A DNA stretch of 64,000 nucleotides, from assembly GCF_001598695.1 (NCBI RefSeq), contig NZ_BCZK01000011.1, positions 1-64,000 on the forward strand, read 5' to 3'. Under the pieces are notes generated by a model. That model did no database searches, was not told the origin of the DNA, and saw only the letters and a list, made by a program, of their open reading frames with translations. Shown here piece after piece: positions 32,449 to 44,428 of the stretch. Made by a program: the position numbers and the translations under genes. This DNA comes from Klebsiella oxytoca NBRC 105695. Lineage in GTDB: Bacteria > Pseudomonadota > Gammaproteobacteria > Enterobacterales > Enterobacteriaceae. How positions within the stretch are numbered: the first letter of the stretch is position 1; every line of letters starts with the position of its first letter.

Positions 32449-35355
32449 TTACTGGTGGGTGACCACGATTAAGCGCAGCGCATCCAGGCGCCAGCCCGCC
32501 TGCGCCAGCGCGTCCATGACCTGTTGACGGTTGCTCTCGATAGCCGCCAGTTCATCATCGCGGATGTTCGGGTTAACGGCGCGCAGCGCTTCAAGGCGCG
32601 ACAGTTCGGCCGACAGCTTATCGTCGGCTTCTTGACGTGCGGCGTCGATCAGGGCCTGGGCCGCTTTGGCCACCTGGCCTTCGCCCTGCTGCAAAATGGC
32701 GTGGACGTCCTGCTGGACGGCGTTGACCAGCTTGCTGCCGGTGTGGCGGTTTACCGCGCTCAGCTGACGGTTAAAGCTTTCGAACTCCACCTGACCGGCA
32801 AGGTTGTTGCCGTTTTTGTCGAGCAGCATGCGCACCGGCGTCGGCGGCAGGAAGCGGTTGAGCTGCAGATGCTTCGGCGCCTGGGCCTCAACGACGTAAA
32901 TCAGCTCCAGCAGCAGGGTACCTACCGGCAGCGCTTTGTTCTTCAGCAGCGAGATGGTGCTGCTGCCGGTATCGCCGGAGAGGATCAGATCCAGACCGTT
33001 GATAATCAGCGGATGCTCCCAGGTGATGAACTGCGCGTCTTCGCGGGACAGGGCGACGTCACGCTCAAAGGTAATGGTGCAGCCATCTTCCGGCAGGCCA
33101 GGGAAGTCCGGTACCAGCATATGGTCGGAGGGGGTCAGGACAATCAGGTTTTCACCACGGTCGTCCTGGTTGATGCCGACGATATCGAACAGGTTCATGG
33201 AGAAAGCGATCAGGCTGGTGTCGTCATCCTGTTCTTCAATGCTTTCCGCAAGCTGCTGGGCTTTTTCTCCGCCGTTGGAGTGGATCTCCAGCAGACGATC
33301 TCGGCCCTGTTCCAGCTGCGCTTTCAGCGCTTCATGCTGCTGGCGGCAGGCTTTGATCAGGTCGTCGAAGCCGTCGGTATTTTCCGGCGCGGCGAGATAG
33401 TTAATCAGTTCATTATGCACGCTGTCGTAAACGGTACGGCCGGTCGGGCAGGTGTGCTCGAACGCGTCCAGACCTTCGTGATACCAGCGCACCAGCACCG
33501 ACTGGGCGGTTCTTTCCAGATACGGAACGTGGATCTGAATATCGTGGGCCTGGCCGATACGGTCAAGACGACCGATACGCTGCTCCAGCAGATCCGGGTT
33601 GAACGGCAGGTCGAACATCACCAGGTTGCTGGCGAACTGGAAGTTGCGGCCTTCCGAGCCGATTTCAGAACACAGCAGCACCTGAGCGCCGGTATCTTCC
33701 TCGGCGAACCAGGCGGCGGCGCGGTCGCGTTCGATAATTGACATCCCTTCGTGGAACACCGCTGCACGGATGCCTTCGCGCTCGCGCAGAACCTGCTCCA
33801 GCTGCAGCGCGGTGGCCGCTTTAGCGCAGATCACCAGCACTTTCTGCGAGCGGTGGCTGGTGAGATGGCCCATCAGCCATTCAACGCGCGGGTCAAAGTT
33901 CCACCAGGTACCGGTATCGCCTTCAAATTCCTGATAAATCTGCTCCGGATAGAGCATGTCGCGGGCGCGCTCTTCGGCCGTTTTGCGGGCACCCATAATG
34001 CCGGAAACCTTGATGGCCGTCTGGTACTGGGTCGGCAGCGGCAGACGAATCGTATGCAGCTCGCGTTTCGGAAAGCCTTTGACGCCGTTACGGGTATTGC
34101 GGAACAGCACGCGGCTGGTACCGTGGCGGTCCATCAGCATTGACACCAGCTCCTGACGAGCGGCCTGGGCATCATCGCGATCGCTGTTGGCGGCCTGCAA
34201 TAACGGCTCGATATCCTGTTCGCCGATCAGATCGCTCAGCGCGTTCAGCTCGGCGTCGTTCAGCTTATTGCCAGCCAGCAGCAGGGCGACGGCGTCGGCA
34301 ACCGGACGGTAGTTCTGCTGCTCTTCAACAAACTGGGCGAAGTCGTGGAAACGGTTGGGGTCGAGCAGGCGCAGACGGGCGAAATGGCTCTCCATTCCCA
34401 GCTGCTCCGGCGTCGCGGTGAGCAGCAGAATGCCCGGCACGCATTCGGCCAGCTGTTCAATCGCCTGATATTCCCGGCTCGGGGCGTCTTCGCTCCAGAC
34501 CAGGTGGTGCGCTTCATCAACGACCATCAGATCCCACTCCGCTTCGCACAGGTGTTCCAGACGCTGCTTGCTGCGGCGTACGAAATCCAGCGAACAGATC
34601 ACCAGCTGTTCGGTTTCAAACGGGTTAATTGCATCGTGCTGCGCTTCGGCATAGCGCTCATCGTCAAACAGCGAGAAGCGCAGGTTAAAGCGGCGCAGCA
34701 TTTCCACCAGCCACTGGTGCTGCAGGGTTTCCGGAACGACAATCAGTACGCGTTCGGCGGCGCCGGAGAGCAGCTGCTGATGCAGGATCATCCCGGCTTC
34801 GATGGTTTTACCCAGACCCACTTCGTCCGCCAGCAGGACGCGCGGCGCATGGCGGCGGCCAACGTCATGAGCGATATTCAGCTGATGCGGGATCAGGCTG
34901 GTGCGCTGACCGCGCAGGCCGCTCCACGGCATGCGGTACTGTTCGCTCTGGAATTTGCGCGCGCGATAGCGCAGGGCAAAACGATCCATACGGTCAATCT
35001 GTCCGGCGAACAGACGGTCCTGCGGTTTGCTGAAAACCAGCTTGCTGTCGAGCAGCACTTCACGCAGGGTAACGTTGGCTTCCTGGGTGTCGAGTCGGGT
35101 GCCGGTGTAGGCCAGCAGGCCGTTCTCTTCATTAACTTCGTCAACCTGGAGTTGCCAGCCTTCATGGCTGGTGATGGTGTCGCCCGGGTTAAACATCACG
35201 CGGGTGATCGGGGAGTCGTTGCGTGCGTACAGACGGTTTTCGCCGATGGCGGGGAAAAGCAGGGTCACCATGCGCGCGTCCAGCGCAACGACCGTCCCTA
35301 ATCCCAGTTCGCTCTCTGTGTCGCTAATCCAGCGTTGACCAAGTGTAAAAGGCAT
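32449..35355 (-). CDS. rapA: RNA polymerase-associated ATPase RapA (HepA)
   Basis: RapA is a Swi2/Snf2-type ATPase that binds core RNA polymerase and promotes its recycling. I start it at 35355 ([12 protein letters not shown]), giving 968 residues as in E. coli; twelve extra upstream residues are possible but not conserved. It has N-terminal Tudor-like domains and Walker [10 protein letters not shown] near residue 183. The DEAH box is [10 protein letters not shown]; helicase motifs in the second RecA lobe include [10 protein letters not shown] and [12 protein letters not shown] long C-terminal region follows. It lies between polB and rluA, all leftward. Confidence 0.98.
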   Translation of the reverse strand: MPFTLGQRWISDTESELGLGTVVALDARMVTLLFPAIGENRLYARNDSPITRVMFNPGDTITSHEGWQLQVDEVNEENGLLAYTGTRLDTQEANVTLREVLLDSKLVFSKPQDRLFAGQIDRMDRFALRYRARKFQSEQYRMPWSGLRGQRTSLIPHQLNIAHDVGRRHAPRVLLADEVGLGKTIEAGMILHQQLLSGAAERVLIVVPETLQHQWLVEMLRRFNLRFSLFDDERYAEAQHDAINPFETEQLVICSLDFVRRSKQRLEHLCEAEWDLMVVDEAHHLVWSEDAPSREYQAIEQLAECVPGILLLTATPEQLGMESHFARLRLLDPNRFHDFAQFVEEQQNYRPVADAVALLLAGNKLNDAELNALSDLIGEQDIEPLLQAANSDRDDAQAARQELVSMLMDRHGTSRVLFRNTRNGVKGFPKRELHTIRLPLPTQYQTAIKVSGIMGARKTAEERARDMLYPEQIYQEFEGDTGTWWNFDPRVEWLMGHLTSHRSQKVLVICAKAATALQLEQVLREREGIRAAVFHEGMSIIERDRAAAWFAEEDTGAQVLLCSEIGSEGRNFQFASNLVMFDLPFNPDLLEQRIGRLDRIGQAHDIQIHVPYLERTAQSVLVRWYHEGLDAFEHTCPTGRTVYDSVHNELINYLAAPENTDGFDDLIKACRQQHEALKAQLEQGRDRLLEIHSNGGEKAQQLAESIEEQDDDTSLIAFSMNLFDIVGINQDDRGENLIVLTPSDHMLVPDFPGLPEDGCTITFERDVALSREDAQFITWEHPLIINGLDLILSGDTGSSTISLLKNKALPVGTLLLELIYVVEAQAPKHLQLNRFLPPTPVRMLLDKNGNNLAGQVEFESFNRQLSAVNRHTGSKLVNAVQQDVHAILQQGEGQVAKAAQALIDAARQEADDKLSAELSRLEALRAVNPNIRDDELAAIESNRQQVMDALAQAGWRLDALRLIVVTHQ

Positions 35356-35542
35356 ATATGTTCGGCTCTTTAGTTCTTTAATTGCAGGCAATAGTTGATC
35401 ATCTCCATGGAGAATCGGAGATGCGTCAAAATTGGGTCCAGGAATGGAAAGGGCGCTATATTACTGGATGGCGGAACGTTCGTCACGTCCTCCTCACCCT
35501 TCATTTTGCGGCTTTTGTGCTGACGGAACGAGTGAGAAAAAA

Positions 35543-37900
35543 TCAAAATAGCCCCAGTTGCCCCGTCACTATTGTAGCAAAATCGTCGTCGACAAAGGGA
35601 AGTATTCCTTCGGCGACAGGCTCTAATTGCTTAGAGAGATAGTGCTCATAATCCAGCGGCGACTGCTGATAATCCACTGGTTCCGGCCCGCCGGTAGTCC
35701 AGACGTATTTAATGCTGCCGCGCTGCTGATACTGCTGCGGTCTACCCAGCCGAACGTTGTGCTCATCAGCCAGCCGCGCCGCGCGCACGTGCGGCGGCAC
35801 GTTGCGCTGATACTCCGCCAGCGGACGGCGCAGGCGTTTGCGATAGACCAGTCGATCGTCAAGCTCGCCGTTCATCAGCTTATCAATGGTTTCGCGCACA
35901 TAGTCGCGATAGGGCTGATGGCGGAAAATGCGTAGATAAAGCTCCTGCTGAAATTGCTGGGCCAGCGGCGTCCAGTCGGTGCGTACCGTCTCAAGGCCTT
36001 TAAACACCATGCGCTGCTCGCTGCCTTCCTGAATCATCCCGGCGTAGCGCTTTTTACTGCCGGTATCCGCGCCGCGAATGGTAGGCATGAGAAAGCGGCA
36101 GAAGTGGGTTTCAAACTCCAGCTCCAGGGTGCTGGCGAGCCCCTCTTTGCCCAGCTCCGTCGCCCACCATTCGTTGACGAAGGCCACCAGCGACCGACCG
36201 ATAGCGCCAGCTTCCTCTTCGCTGTGGGCCCGCTTGAGCCACACGAAGGTGGAGTCGGTATCGCCGTAGATAACGTCATAGCCCTGGGATTCAATCAGCG
36301 CTTTGGTCTGGCGCATAATCGCGTGACCGCGCATGGTAATGGAAGAGGCCAGGCGCGGATCGAAAAAGCGGCAGGCGCTGGTGCCGAGCACGCCGTAGAA
36401 GGCGTTCATAATGATCTTCAGCGCCTGCGACAGCGGTTTGTTTTTATGCAGCTTGGCTTCGTCGCGCCCGTGCCAGATCTGCCCGACAATCCCCGGCAGG
36501 CAGTGCTTATCTCGCGAGAAGCGCGCGCCGAGAAAGCCTTCGGTGCTGTGAGCGTCATCGGGCTGCGCCAGACCTTCAACCAGCCCCACCGGGTCGATCA
36601 GGAAGGTGCGGATAATCGACGGGTACAGGCTTTTGTAGTCCAGCACCAGCACAGAGTCGTACAGACCGGGGCGTGAATCCATTACGTAGCCGCCAGGGCT
36701 GGCCTGCGGCGGCACTTCTCCGAAGTTCGGTGCGACGTAGCCGAGCCGGTGCATGCGTGGAAAATAGAGGTGGCTGAAGGCGGCGACCGAACCACCGTGG
36801 CGATCCGCAGGCAGGCCGTTGACCGTCGCGCGCTCCAGCAAAAACGGCATGATCTCGGTTTTATGGAAGATGCGGGTGACCAGCTCGCAGTCCTGCAGGT
36901 TGTAGGTGGCCAGCGCCGGTTTATCCTGGTGAAAACGGCGGTCGATTTCATCCATCCGATCCCAGGGATTATCAATGGCTTTGCCCTCGCCGAGCAGCTC
37001 GCGGGCGACCGATTCCAGCGCAAAAGAGGAGAAGTTCCAGAACGCGGATTTCAGCGCCTCAATGCCGTCGATAATCAGGCGGCCGTTGGCCTGAGCAAAG
37101 AAGACGCCATTCTTAAAACCGTGTTCGCGCCACTCCAGTTCGCTGTTGCCGCGCCCGAGCAGCAGCGGGATGCGATAGCGCTCGGCGTGCTTTTGCAGGA
37201 CGCGTAAATCGAACTGCACCACGTTCCAGCCGATCAGCACGTCCGGGTCGTGAGCGGCAAACCAGGCGTTAAGCTTTTCCAGCAGCAGCGGGCGGCTGGC
37301 GACGTACTCTAGCTGGAAGTTGACGGCAGGGGGCGAGGCGGGCTCCGGCCCGAGCATATAGACAACCCGCTGGCCGCAGCCTTCAAGACCGATGCAGTAG
37401 AGCTCGCCGTGGCGGCTGGTTTCAATATCCAGCGAAACCCATTTTAGCGGCGGGCGGTAGTGGGGATTGGGCTTCATCCGGGCGTTGACCAGCTGCTGGC
37501 CGCGCGACTCGCCTTCAACCCACACCGGGGCGGTGATAAAGCGCTCCATCAGATAGCGCTCCGGCGGGCGAACGTCGCCTTCATAAACCGTGACGCCGTT
37601 TTCGCGCAGCTTTTTTTCCAGCCGCATCAGCTGGCGGTGAGCGCGGCAGTAAAGGCCAAAAACCGGCTGGCGATGAAAATCTTTCAGGCTGAGCGGGGCA
37701 AGGCGATGGCCGTTTTCCCCCTGCAGCAGGCGTTCAACCTGCGCGCGCTGGGATTCAGGGATAAACGCCACGGACTCCTGGGGCGGCAGCGTGACCTCAA
37801 GCGGGCCGTCATCGGTCGCCAGCCAGAAAGTCAGTTCGGTGCCCTGCGGGGTATCCCGCCAGTGACGGGTCAGTAAAAAACCTTCTCGTGGCTGCGTCAC
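35543..37900 (-). CDS. polB: DNA polymerase II
   Basis: Pol II is an SOS-inducible B-family polymerase that helps restart and bypass at lesions. The 785-residue reading begins with GTG at 37900, as the E. coli gene does. The exonuclease motif [16 protein letters not shown] and later [10 protein letters not shown] are present. The polymerase motifs [22 protein letters not shown] and [10 protein letters not shown] are intact, as is the C-terminal GQLGLF clamp-binding tail. A LexA box lies just upstream. araD precedes it, separated by repeat elements. Confidence 0.98.
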   Translation of the reverse strand: MTQPREGFLLTRHWRDTPQGTELTFWLATDDGPLEVTLPPQESVAFIPESQRAQVERLLQGENGHRLAPLSLKDFHRQPVFGLYCRAHRQLMRLEKKLRENGVTVYEGDVRPPERYLMERFITAPVWVEGESRGQQLVNARMKPNPHYRPPLKWVSLDIETSRHGELYCIGLEGCGQRVVYMLGPEPASPPAVNFQLEYVASRPLLLEKLNAWFAAHDPDVLIGWNVVQFDLRVLQKHAERYRIPLLLGRGNSELEWREHGFKNGVFFAQANGRLIIDGIEALKSAFWNFSSFALESVARELLGEGKAIDNPWDRMDEIDRRFHQDKPALATYNLQDCELVTRIFHKTEIMPFLLERATVNGLPADRHGGSVAAFSHLYFPRMHRLGYVAPNFGEVPPQASPGGYVMDSRPGLYDSVLVLDYKSLYPSIIRTFLIDPVGLVEGLAQPDDAHSTEGFLGARFSRDKHCLPGIVGQIWHGRDEAKLHKNKPLSQALKIIMNAFYGVLGTSACRFFDPRLASSITMRGHAIMRQTKALIESQGYDVIYGDTDSTFVWLKRAHSEEEAGAIGRSLVAFVNEWWATELGKEGLASTLELEFETHFCRFLMPTIRGADTGSKKRYAGMIQEGSEQRMVFKGLETVRTDWTPLAQQFQQELYLRIFRHQPYRDYVRETIDKLMNGELDDRLVYRKRLRRPLAEYQRNVPPHVRAARLADEHNVRLGRPQQYQQRGSIKYVWTTGGPEPVDYQQSPLDYEHYLSKQLEPVAEGILPFVDDDFATIVTGQLGLF

Positions 37901-37931
37901 GCCGTGCTCTCATCAGTAAAAACCAGGCCTG

Positions 37932-37973
37932 ATTATAGCCTGGTTCACCGAGTAATGCTGGGATTTTATACAG
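37932..37973 (-). promoter_or_regulatory. polB promoter with LexA box
   Basis: On the minus strand CTGTATAAAATCCCAG (37958-37973) is a LexA-type SOS box very like the E. coli polB operator. A perfect -10 TATAAT follows at 37932-37937, placing the box over the -35 region. The -10 lies in the loop of an inverted repeat (AACCAGGC/GCCTGGTT, 37921-37945). Confidence 0.78.
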
Positions 37974-38019
37974 GTGTGGCGCGGTTGTCTGTTTTCAAAG
38001 GCAGTGCCGCGCGCTATTT

Positions 38020-38235
38020 CCCGGAGGCGGCGCTTGACGCGCCTTGTCCGGGCTACCTGGCTCGCAGACGGCTGTGAACCTGTAGCCCGGCTGAGCGCAG
38101 CGCGAGCCGGGAAAAAAACGGAGGCGGTGTTGCACGCTGTTCCCCGGAGGCGGCGCTTGACGCGCCTTGTCCGGGCTACCAGGTCCGCAGACGGCTGTGA
38201 ACCTGTAGCCCGGCTAAGCGCAGCGCGAGCCGGGG
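38020..38235. repeat. Two near-identical REP/BIME-type units
   Basis: A unit of about 92-94 bp occurs at 38020-38111 and again at 38142-38235, differing at only a few bases. Each unit holds two inverted GC-rich palindromic parts (the CCGGGCTAC / GTAGCCCGG pairing), typical of bacterial interspersed mosaic elements. They lie just downstream of the araD stop and may stabilise the 3' end of araBAD mRNA or bind gyrase/IHF as BIMEs do; the function here is inferred. Confidence 0.8.
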
Positions 38236-38246
38236 AGAGCGCGGGT

Positions 38247-38942
38247 TTATTGCCCGTAATAGGCTTTCGCGCCGTGCTTGCGCAGATAGTGTTTATCCAG
38301 CAGCGTCTGCTGCATCTCCGGCAGCTGCGGCGCCAGCTGGCGGCAGAAGATGCCCATATAGGCGATCTCTTCCAGCACAATGGCGTTATGCACTGCGTCT
38401 TCGGCGTTTTTACCCCAGGCAAACGGCCCGTGAGAGTGCACCAGCACGCCGGGCATTTGCGCCGGATCGATGCCTTTTTCACGAAAGGTTTCGACGATCA
38501 CTTCGCCGGTTTGCCACTCGTACTCGCCGTTGATCTCGTCGTCGGTCATCAGCCGGGTGCAGGGAACCGCGCCGTAGAAATAGTCGGCGTGGGTCGTGCC
38601 GGTAGCGGGAATCGACTGTCCGGCCTGCGCCCAGATGGTGGCGTGACGCGAATGAGTGTGGACAATACCGCCCAGCGTCGGGAATGCCTGATACAGCAGA
38701 CGGTGGGTCGGGGTATCAGACGAGGGTTTTTTCTGGCCTTCAACCACTTCGCCGGTCTCCAGGCTGACCACCACCATATCCTCGGCGGTCATGACGCTGT
38801 AGTCGACGCCTGAGGGTTTAATCACCAGCACGCCCCGTTCACGGTCGACGGCGCTGACGTTGCCCCAGGTGAGAGTGACCAGATTGTGCTTTGGCAGGGC
38901 CAGGTTGGCTTCGAGAACCTGGCGTTTAAGATCTTCTAACAT
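38247..38942 (-). CDS. araD: L-ribulose-5-phosphate 4-epimerase
   Basis: AraD converts L-ribulose 5-phosphate to D-xylulose 5-phosphate, the last step of arabinose catabolism. The 231-residue protein is a class II aldolase/epimerase. The zinc-binding histidines are in [10 protein letters not shown] (about residues 95-97) and [12 protein letters not shown] (about 171). [11 protein letters not shown] and KPSGVDY form the phosphate pocket. It is the third gene of araBAD, separated from araA by about 180 bp containing a repeat element. Confidence 0.98.
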   Translation of the reverse strand: MLEDLKRQVLEANLALPKHNLVTLTWGNVSAVDRERGVLVIKPSGVDYSVMTAEDMVVVSLETGEVVEGQKKPSSDTPTHRLLYQAFPTLGGIVHTHSRHATIWAQAGQSIPATGTTHADYFYGAVPCTRLMTDDEINGEYEWQTGEVIVETFREKGIDPAQMPGVLVHSHGPFAWGKNAEDAVHNAIVLEEIAYMGIFCRQLAPQLPEMQQTLLDKHYLRKHGAKAYYGQ

Positions 38943-38971
38943 AATGTGCTCCGAATAGCTGGCGAGTCAGC

Positions 38972-39120
38972 TTCTCCTCACCCCGACCCTCTCCCGGAGG
39001 GCCAGGGAGGAAGCCGTCCCGTGCCCGAACTTTTCTTCCCGGTTCAAGGGTAGGGGAGAAAAGCAGTTTCGCGCCCGAGCGGTACCCTCTCCTTATGGGA
39101 GAGGGTAAGGGTGAGGGGAC
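38972..39120. repeat. Inverted-repeat element between araA and araD
   Basis: Ends of the form CCTCACCCCGACCCTCTCC (38977-38995) and its inverted partner GGAGAGGGTAAGGGTGAGG match at 17 of 19 positions. They enclose about 100 bp. Such CCTCACCC/CCCTCTCC palindromic units are common dispersed repeats in enterobacterial intergenic regions. It has no coding capacity. As part of the araBAD transcript it would fold into a hairpin between araA and araD. Confidence 0.65.
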
Positions 39121-39126
39121 GATCTC

Positions 39127-40629
39127 TTAGCGTTTTGAACCGTAATACACTTCGTTCCAGCGCAGCGCATCCTTGAAGGAGGGCAGGCGGGTCTCGTTGT
39201 CAATCACGGTCAGTTCGATATCCTGTAGCTCTGCGAACTGGCGCATATCATCAAGGGTCAGCGCATGGCTGAAGACGGTATGGTGCGCGCCGCCAGCAAT
39301 GATCCAGGCCTCGGACGCGGTGCGCAGATCCGGATGGGCTTTCCACAGCGCATTGGCCACCGGTAGCTTCGGCAGCTCGTGCGGCGTTTTCACCGTCTCA
39401 ATGGTGTTCACCAGCAGACGATAGCGATCGCCGAGATCGATCAGGCTGGCGACGATCGCCGGGCCGGTCTGGGTGTTAAAGATGATGCGCGCCGGATCGG
39501 CTTTCCCGCCGATGCCCAGCGGCTGGACGTCGAGAATCGGTTTCTCCGCGGTAGCGATGGTCGGGCAGACTTCCAGCATATGCGAGCCCAGCGCCAGATC
39601 GTTGCCTTTCTCGAAGTGGTAGGTGTAATCCTCCATAAAGGAGGTGCCGCCCTGCAGACCGGTTGCCATCACCTTCATGATGCGAAGCAGGGCGGCGGTT
39701 TTCCAGTCGCCTTCGCCCGCAAAGCCGTAGCCCTGCTGCATCAGACGCTGTACGGCGAGACCCGGAAGCTGTTTCAGGCCGTGCAAATCTTCAAAGGTGG
39801 TAGTAAAGGCGTGGAAGCCGCCCTGTTCCAGGAAGCGCTTCATCCCCAGCTCAATGCGCGCGGCATCAAGAAGGTTCTGCCGCTTATCACCGTGGATTTG
39901 CACCGCTGGCGTCAGGCGATAGCTGCTTTCATACTCATCGACCAGGGCGCTGATTTCGCCATCGGTGACCGCATTGACGACCTGTACCAGGTCGCCCACC
40001 GCCCAGGTGTTAACCGAGAAACCAAACTTAATCTGCGCGGCGACTTTATCCCCGTCGGTGACCGCCACTTCACGCATGTTATCGCCGAAACGGCACACTT
40101 TCAGGTGGCGGGTATCCTGTTTCGAAACCGCCTGACGCATCCATGCGCCGATGCGCTGATGGGCTTCTTTATCCTGCCAGTGGCCGGTTACCACGCTGTG
40201 TTGCTGACGCATCCGCGCGCCGATGAAGCCAAATTCGCGGCCGCCGTGGGCGGTCTGGTTCAGGTTCATAAAGTCCATATCGATGCTGTCCCACGGCAGC
40301 GCCGCGTTGAACTGAGTATGGAACTGCATCAGCGGTTTATTCAGGATCGTGAGGCCGTTGATCCACATTTTCGCCGGTGAGAAGGTATGCAGCCACACCA
40401 CCATCCCGGCGCACTTATCATCGTAGTTTGCGTCGCGACAGATATGGGTGATCTCATCCGGCGTGGTACCCAGCGGCTTAAGCACCAGTTTGCACGGCAG
40501 TTTGGCTTCCGCATTCAGGCTGTTCACCACATGTTCTGCGTGCTTTGTCACCTGACGTAGCGCTTCAGGGCCATACAGATGCTGGCTACCGATGACGAAC
40601 CACACTTCATAATTATCAAAAATTGTCAT
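39127..40629 (-). CDS. araA: L-arabinose isomerase
   Basis: AraA isomerises L-arabinose to L-ribulose. I start at 40629 ([11 protein letters not shown]), seven bases after AAGGA; this gives 500 residues as in E. coli. Metal-site and active-site segments are intact: [46 protein letters not shown] and [10 protein letters not shown]. It follows araB by 10 bp in the araBAD operon. A longer reading into araB is not real. Confidence 0.98.
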   Translation of the reverse strand: MTIFDNYEVWFVIGSQHLYGPEALRQVTKHAEHVVNSLNAEAKLPCKLVLKPLGTTPDEITHICRDANYDDKCAGMVVWLHTFSPAKMWINGLTILNKPLMQFHTQFNAALPWDSIDMDFMNLNQTAHGGREFGFIGARMRQQHSVVTGHWQDKEAHQRIGAWMRQAVSKQDTRHLKVCRFGDNMREVAVTDGDKVAAQIKFGFSVNTWAVGDLVQVVNAVTDGEISALVDEYESSYRLTPAVQIHGDKRQNLLDAARIELGMKRFLEQGGFHAFTTTFEDLHGLKQLPGLAVQRLMQQGYGFAGEGDWKTAALLRIMKVMATGLQGGTSFMEDYTYHFEKGNDLALGSHMLEVCPTIATAEKPILDVQPLGIGGKADPARIIFNTQTGPAIVASLIDLGDRYRLLVNTIETVKTPHELPKLPVANALWKAHPDLRTASEAWIIAGGAHHTVFSHALTLDDMRQFAELQDIELTVIDNETRLPSFKDALRWNEVYYGSKR

Positions 40630-40639
40630 TTTCATGTCC

Positions 40640-42349
40640 TTAATGGGTGAAGGCTGCCTGAGATTGCGGCGCGGATTCCGCTTTTGCAGTCGAAGGGAGG
40701 TAACGTTGTTCCGCGCTGAGCGACCACTGCTGGTAGCGCTGATAGAGTTGTTCAAAACGTTGCGCCTGCGCCGGGCGAGGCTGCAGGGTGCTTTCCACCC
40801 GGCTGGCCATTTGCTCCTGCGCGGCAGGAATATCGTGGTAGACGCCGGCAGCAACGGCGGCGAAGATAGCCGCGCCCAGCGCGCAGCACTGATCGGACGC
40901 GACGATTTGCAGCGGGCGATTCAGCACATCGCAGCAGGCCTGCATGATCACCGGGTTTTTGCGCGCGATGCCGCCGAGCGCCATCACGTTATTGACCGGG
41001 ATCCCCTGTTCGGTGAAGCACTCCATAATGGCGCGGGCGCCGAAGGCGGTGGCGGCAATCAGCCCGCCGAACAGCGCCGGGGCGTCGGTGGCGAGGTTCA
41101 GATCGGTAATGACCCCTTTCAGACGCTGGTTGGCATTCGGCGTACGGCGCCCGTTAAACCAGTCCAGCACTACCGGCAGGTGGTCGAGAGACGGATTTTT
41201 CGCCCATGCGTCGGTCAGCGCGGGCAGCAGCTGTTTCTGGCTGGCTTTGATCTGTTCTTTAAGTTCCGGGTGGGCCTGCGCCAGCTGCTCCAGCGGCCAG
41301 CCGAGAATGCGGCCAAACCAGGCGTAGATGTCGCCAAAGGCGGATTGCCCCGCTTCCATACCGATAAAGTCAGGCACGACGCTACCATCAACCTGGCCGC
41401 AAATGCCCTTTACCGTGCGCTCGCTAACGCTCTGTTTATCGGCGATCAGAATGTCGCAGGTGGAGGTGCCGATAACTTTAACCAGCGCATTTGGCTGCGC
41501 TCCGGCGCCGACGGCGCCCATATGGCAGTCGAATGCGCCGCCGGAGATGGCGACGGTTTGCGGCAGGCCCAGACGCGCGGCCCATTCGGCGGTCAGCGTG
41601 CCGACCGGCAGATCCGCAGTCCAGGTCTCGCTGAACATCGGGTAGGCCAGGTTCCGGTTAATTATCGGGTCAAGTTCATCGAAGAACCCGGCTGGCGGCA
41701 GGCCGCCCCAGCTTTCATGCCAAAGGGATTTATGCCCGGCGCTGCAGCGGCCGCGGCGAATATCCTGCGGGCGCGTCGTCCCGGAAAGCAGGGCCGGCAC
41801 CCAGTCGCACAGCTCAATCCACGACGCGGCGGCCTCGGCGACGGCGCGGTCCTGGCGAGTCACGTGGAGGATCTTGGCCCAGAACCATTCGCTGGAGTAG
41901 ATACCGCCGATATAGCGGGAGTAATCTTCTTTGCCGGGCTGGTGGCACAGGCGGGTAATTTCCTCCGCCTCCTCCACCGAGGTATGGTCTTTCCACAGCA
42001 CGAACATGGCGTTGGGGTTGTTGGCGAACTCTTCGCGCAGCGCCAGCACGTTGCCGTCAGCGTCGATGGGCGCGGGCGTTGAGCCGGTGCTATCAACGCC
42101 GATACCTACGACGGCAGCGCGCTGTTCGGCGCTAAGGGCGGCGAGGACGCTTTTCAGCGCGGCTTCCATTGATTCGATATAGTCGCGTGGATGATGACGG
42201 AACTGGTTGTTCGGGCCATCGCAGAATAGCCCCTCCTGCCAGCGCGGATACCACTCGACGCTTGCGGCGAGCTCTTCGCCGGTCGCGCACTCTACCGCCA
42301 GGGCGCGTACTGAATCACTGCCAAAATCGAGGCCAATCGCAATTGCCAT
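40640..42349 (-). CDS. araB: L-ribulokinase
   Basis: AraB phosphorylates L-ribulose to L-ribulose 5-phosphate. The 569-residue protein is an FGGY-type carbohydrate kinase. It begins [17 protein letters not shown], with the N-terminal phosphate motif. [12 protein letters not shown] and the C-terminal [15 protein letters not shown] are the other signature regions. It is the first gene of araBAD, transcribed leftward from the AraC-controlled promoter and divergent from araC. Confidence 0.97.
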   Translation of the reverse strand: MAIAIGLDFGSDSVRALAVECATGEELAASVEWYPRWQEGLFCDGPNNQFRHHPRDYIESMEAALKSVLAALSAEQRAAVVGIGVDSTGSTPAPIDADGNVLALREEFANNPNAMFVLWKDHTSVEEAEEITRLCHQPGKEDYSRYIGGIYSSEWFWAKILHVTRQDRAVAEAAASWIELCDWVPALLSGTTRPQDIRRGRCSAGHKSLWHESWGGLPPAGFFDELDPIINRNLAYPMFSETWTADLPVGTLTAEWAARLGLPQTVAISGGAFDCHMGAVGAGAQPNALVKVIGTSTCDILIADKQSVSERTVKGICGQVDGSVVPDFIGMEAGQSAFGDIYAWFGRILGWPLEQLAQAHPELKEQIKASQKQLLPALTDAWAKNPSLDHLPVVLDWFNGRRTPNANQRLKGVITDLNLATDAPALFGGLIAATAFGARAIMECFTEQGIPVNNVMALGGIARKNPVIMQACCDVLNRPLQIVASDQCCALGAAIFAAVAAGVYHDIPAAQEQMASRVESTLQPRPAQAQRFEQLYQRYQQWSLSAEQRYLPSTAKAESAPQSQAAFTH

Positions 42350-42686
42350 ACTGTTACTCCATGCTAAAAATCATTCATGGTGCAACAGTAGATATCTGGG
42401 CTGAAAACCGTCAGGCCGTATTCGCTAATCTTATGGACTATATTGCTGTGAAGCTGCAAAGTGTGACGCCGTGCAAATATTCAATGTGGACTTTCCTGCC
42501 GTCTTTATAGACACTTCAGTTATGCGCTCAAAGCGCCTGAATTGTGCGCCGTGCTCAGTTTTTGCCGAGATGAGGCGGGTTTTAATCCGATTTCTAACGC
42601 GCATCGCAGTACGGGTCTTCAGCCTGAGGATAAAATGCAAGGTATGGACAATTGGTGTCCTTAATGTCTCCGGGAGAGCAGAGTTT
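42350..42686. promoter_or_regulatory. araBAD-araC control region
   Basis: The 337 bp between divergent araB and araC contain the araBAD promoter elements near 42385-42477. About 180 bp on the araC side would hold its promoter and 5' leader. Outside the araI/CRP core it is not closely similar to E. coli by eye. I could not identify araO1 or araO2 with confidence. Confidence 0.8.
42385..42477 (-). promoter_or_regulatory. araBAD promoter: CRP, araI1, araI2 and -10
   Basis: On the minus strand, in order: a CRP site (TTTGCACGGCGTCACA, 42462-42477); araI1 (CAGCAATATAGTCCATA, 42432-42448); araI2 (TAGCGAATACGGCCTGA, 42411-42427); and the -10 TACTGT (42385-42390). The arrangement and spacing match E. 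coli pBAD, so AraC with arabinose should activate from I1-I2 and overlap the -35 region. Confidence 0.85.
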
Positions 42687-43532
42687 ATGGCTGAAACGCA
42701 AAACGATCCTTTGTTGCCGGGTTACTCTTTTAATGCCCATCTGGTGACGGGCCTGACGCCGATTGAGGCCGACGGCTATCTGGATTTCTTTATTGACCGT
42801 CCGCTGGGCATGAAGGGCTATATCCTTAATTTGACGATCCGCGGCGAAGGGGTGATCAATAACCACGGGGAGCAGTTTATCTGCCGCCCCGGCGATATGC
42901 TGCTGTTTCCGCCGGGAGAGATACACCACTACGGCCGCCATCCCGATGCCCGCGAGTGGTATCACCAGTGGGTCTATTTCCGGCCGCGCGCCTACTGGCA
43001 TGAATGGCTTAACTGGCCAACGATTTTTGCCCAGACCGGCTTTTTCCGCCCGGATGAGCAGTGGCAGGCGCGCTTTGGCGAGCTGTTCGGGCAGATTGTG
43101 GAGGCCGGGCAGGGCGCGGGGCGTTATTCCGAGCTGCTGGCGATCAATCTTATGGAGCAACTGCTGCTGCGCCGTATGGAGGCCATCAATGAATCGCTGC
43201 ATCCGCCGCTGGATAACCGGGTGCGCGATGCCTGCCAGTACATCAGCGATCATCTGGCGGACAGCCATTTCGACATTGCCAGCGTCGCCCAGCACGTGTG
43301 CCTGTCGCCGTCGCGCCTGTCGCATCTGTTCCGCCAGCAGTTAGGGATCAGCGTACTGGGGTGGCGGGAGGATCAGCGCATTAGCCAGGCCAAGCTGCTG
43401 CTGAGCACGACGCGGATGCCGATCGCTACCGTTGGCCGTAACGTCGGTTTTGAGGACCAGCTCTACTTTTCGCGCGTGTTTAAGAAATGCACCGGCGCCA
43501 GCCCGAGCGAGTTTCGCGCTGGGTGTGAATAA
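42687..43532 (+). CDS. araC: Arabinose operon regulator AraC
   Basis: AraC activates araBAD with arabinose and represses without it. I start at 42687 ([15 protein letters not shown]), giving 281 residues; the longer upstream reading covers promoter DNA. The N-terminal arm and cupin domain ([20 protein letters not shown]) are followed by a linker. A C-terminal domain with two helix-turn-helix motifs ([21 protein letters not shown] and [22 protein letters not shown]) completes it. It ends at FRAGCE, about 11 residues shorter than E. coli K-12 AraC; that tail varies among enterobacteria. Confidence 0.98.
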   Translation: MAETQNDPLLPGYSFNAHLVTGLTPIEADGYLDFFIDRPLGMKGYILNLTIRGEGVINNHGEQFICRPGDMLLFPPGEIHHYGRHPDAREWYHQWVYFRPRAYWHEWLNWPTIFAQTGFFRPDEQWQARFGELFGQIVEAGQGAGRYSELLAINLMEQLLLRRMEAINESLHPPLDNRVRDACQYISDHLADSHFDIASVAQHVCLSPSRLSHLFRQQLGISVLGWREDQRISQAKLLLSTTRMPIATVGRNVGFEDQLYFSRVFKKCTGASPSEFRAGCE

Positions 43533-43660
43533 AAAGTAAAGAAAGTGAAATGATGGCCCGGATTTTTAACACAGCCAGTAAACTATACAAACAAATGATG
43601 GCTTGACGAAGTATGAACGGCTCCGGAGAATCCGTGCTTCGTTTTTAATCCGGGTACATT

Positions 43661-44428
43661 ATGCAAGCATTGCTGGAACACTTTATTACTCAATCGACGG
43701 TCTATTCCCTGATAGCCGTTCTGCTGGTCGCCTTCCTCGAGTCGCTGGCGCTGGTGGGGCTTATCTTACCGGGAACGGTGATGATGGCCGGATTGGGGGC
43801 GCTGATCGGCAGCGGAGAGGTTAACTTCTGGCAGGCGTGGCTGGCGGGGATTATCGGCTGTTTGCTCGGCGACTGGATCTCATTCTGGCTTGGCTGGCGG
43901 TTTAAAAAGCCGCTGCATCGCTGGTCTTTTTTAAAGAAAAACAAAGCGCTGCTGGATAAAACCGAACATGCGCTGCATCAGCACAGCATGTTTACCATTT
44001 TGATTGGCCGCTTTGTCGGGCCAACGCGCCCGCTGGTGCCGATGGTCGCCGGGATGCTGGATCTGCCGGTCGCGAAATTCATTCCGCCGAATATCATTGG
44101 CTGCCTGCTATGGCCGCCGCTCTACTTCTTACCGGGGATACTAGCCGGGGCGGCAATTGATATTCCGGCCGATGAGAATAGCGCCAGCTTTAAGTGGCTG
44201 CTGCTGGGGGCGGCGCTGCTGGCGTGGCTGGCGGCGTGGCTGTGCTGGCGATTGTGGCGCAGCGCCAAAAGCGCCGGCGATCGTCTCACCCGCTTTCTGC
44301 CGCGTTCGCGCCTGCTGTGGATCGCGCCGCTGATGGTATGCGCCGCCGTCGCGGCCCTGGTGCTCGCCTTCCGTCATCCGCTGATGCCGGTCTATCTCGA
44401 CATCCTGCATAAGGTTATTTTGCGCTAA
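43661..44428 (+). CDS. yabI: DedA-family inner membrane protein YabI
   Basis: This 255-residue multi-spanning protein belongs to the DedA/SNARE-associated family, whose members are implicated in lipid carrier recycling and envelope homeostasis. Family segments are clear: [15 protein letters not shown] near residue 24, [16 protein letters not shown], and the signature [17 protein letters not shown] near residues 117-133. The C-terminal third is hydrophobic and less conserved. It is tail-to-tail with thiQ, and the two coding regions overlap by 14 bp. Confidence 0.95.
   Translation: MQALLEHFITQSTVYSLIAVLLVAFLESLALVGLILPGTVMMAGLGALIGSGEVNFWQAWLAGIIGCLLGDWISFWLGWRFKKPLHRWSFLKKNKALLDKTEHALHQHSMFTILIGRFVGPTRPLVPMVAGMLDLPVAKFIPPNIIGCLLWPPLYFLPGILAGAAIDIPADENSASFKWLLLGAALLAWLAAWLCWRLWRSAKSAGDRLTRFLPRSRLLWIAPLMVCAAVAALVLAFRHPLMPVYLDILHKVILR

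Noticed and set aside
37898-37900. GTG start of polB as a sign of a truncated gene
   Set aside because: The protein begins at the same place as E. coli DNA polymerase II, which also uses GTG, and all motifs are intact.
43500-43532. AraC C-terminal truncation
   Set aside because: The missing tail of about 11 residues varies between species; both DNA-binding motifs are complete.
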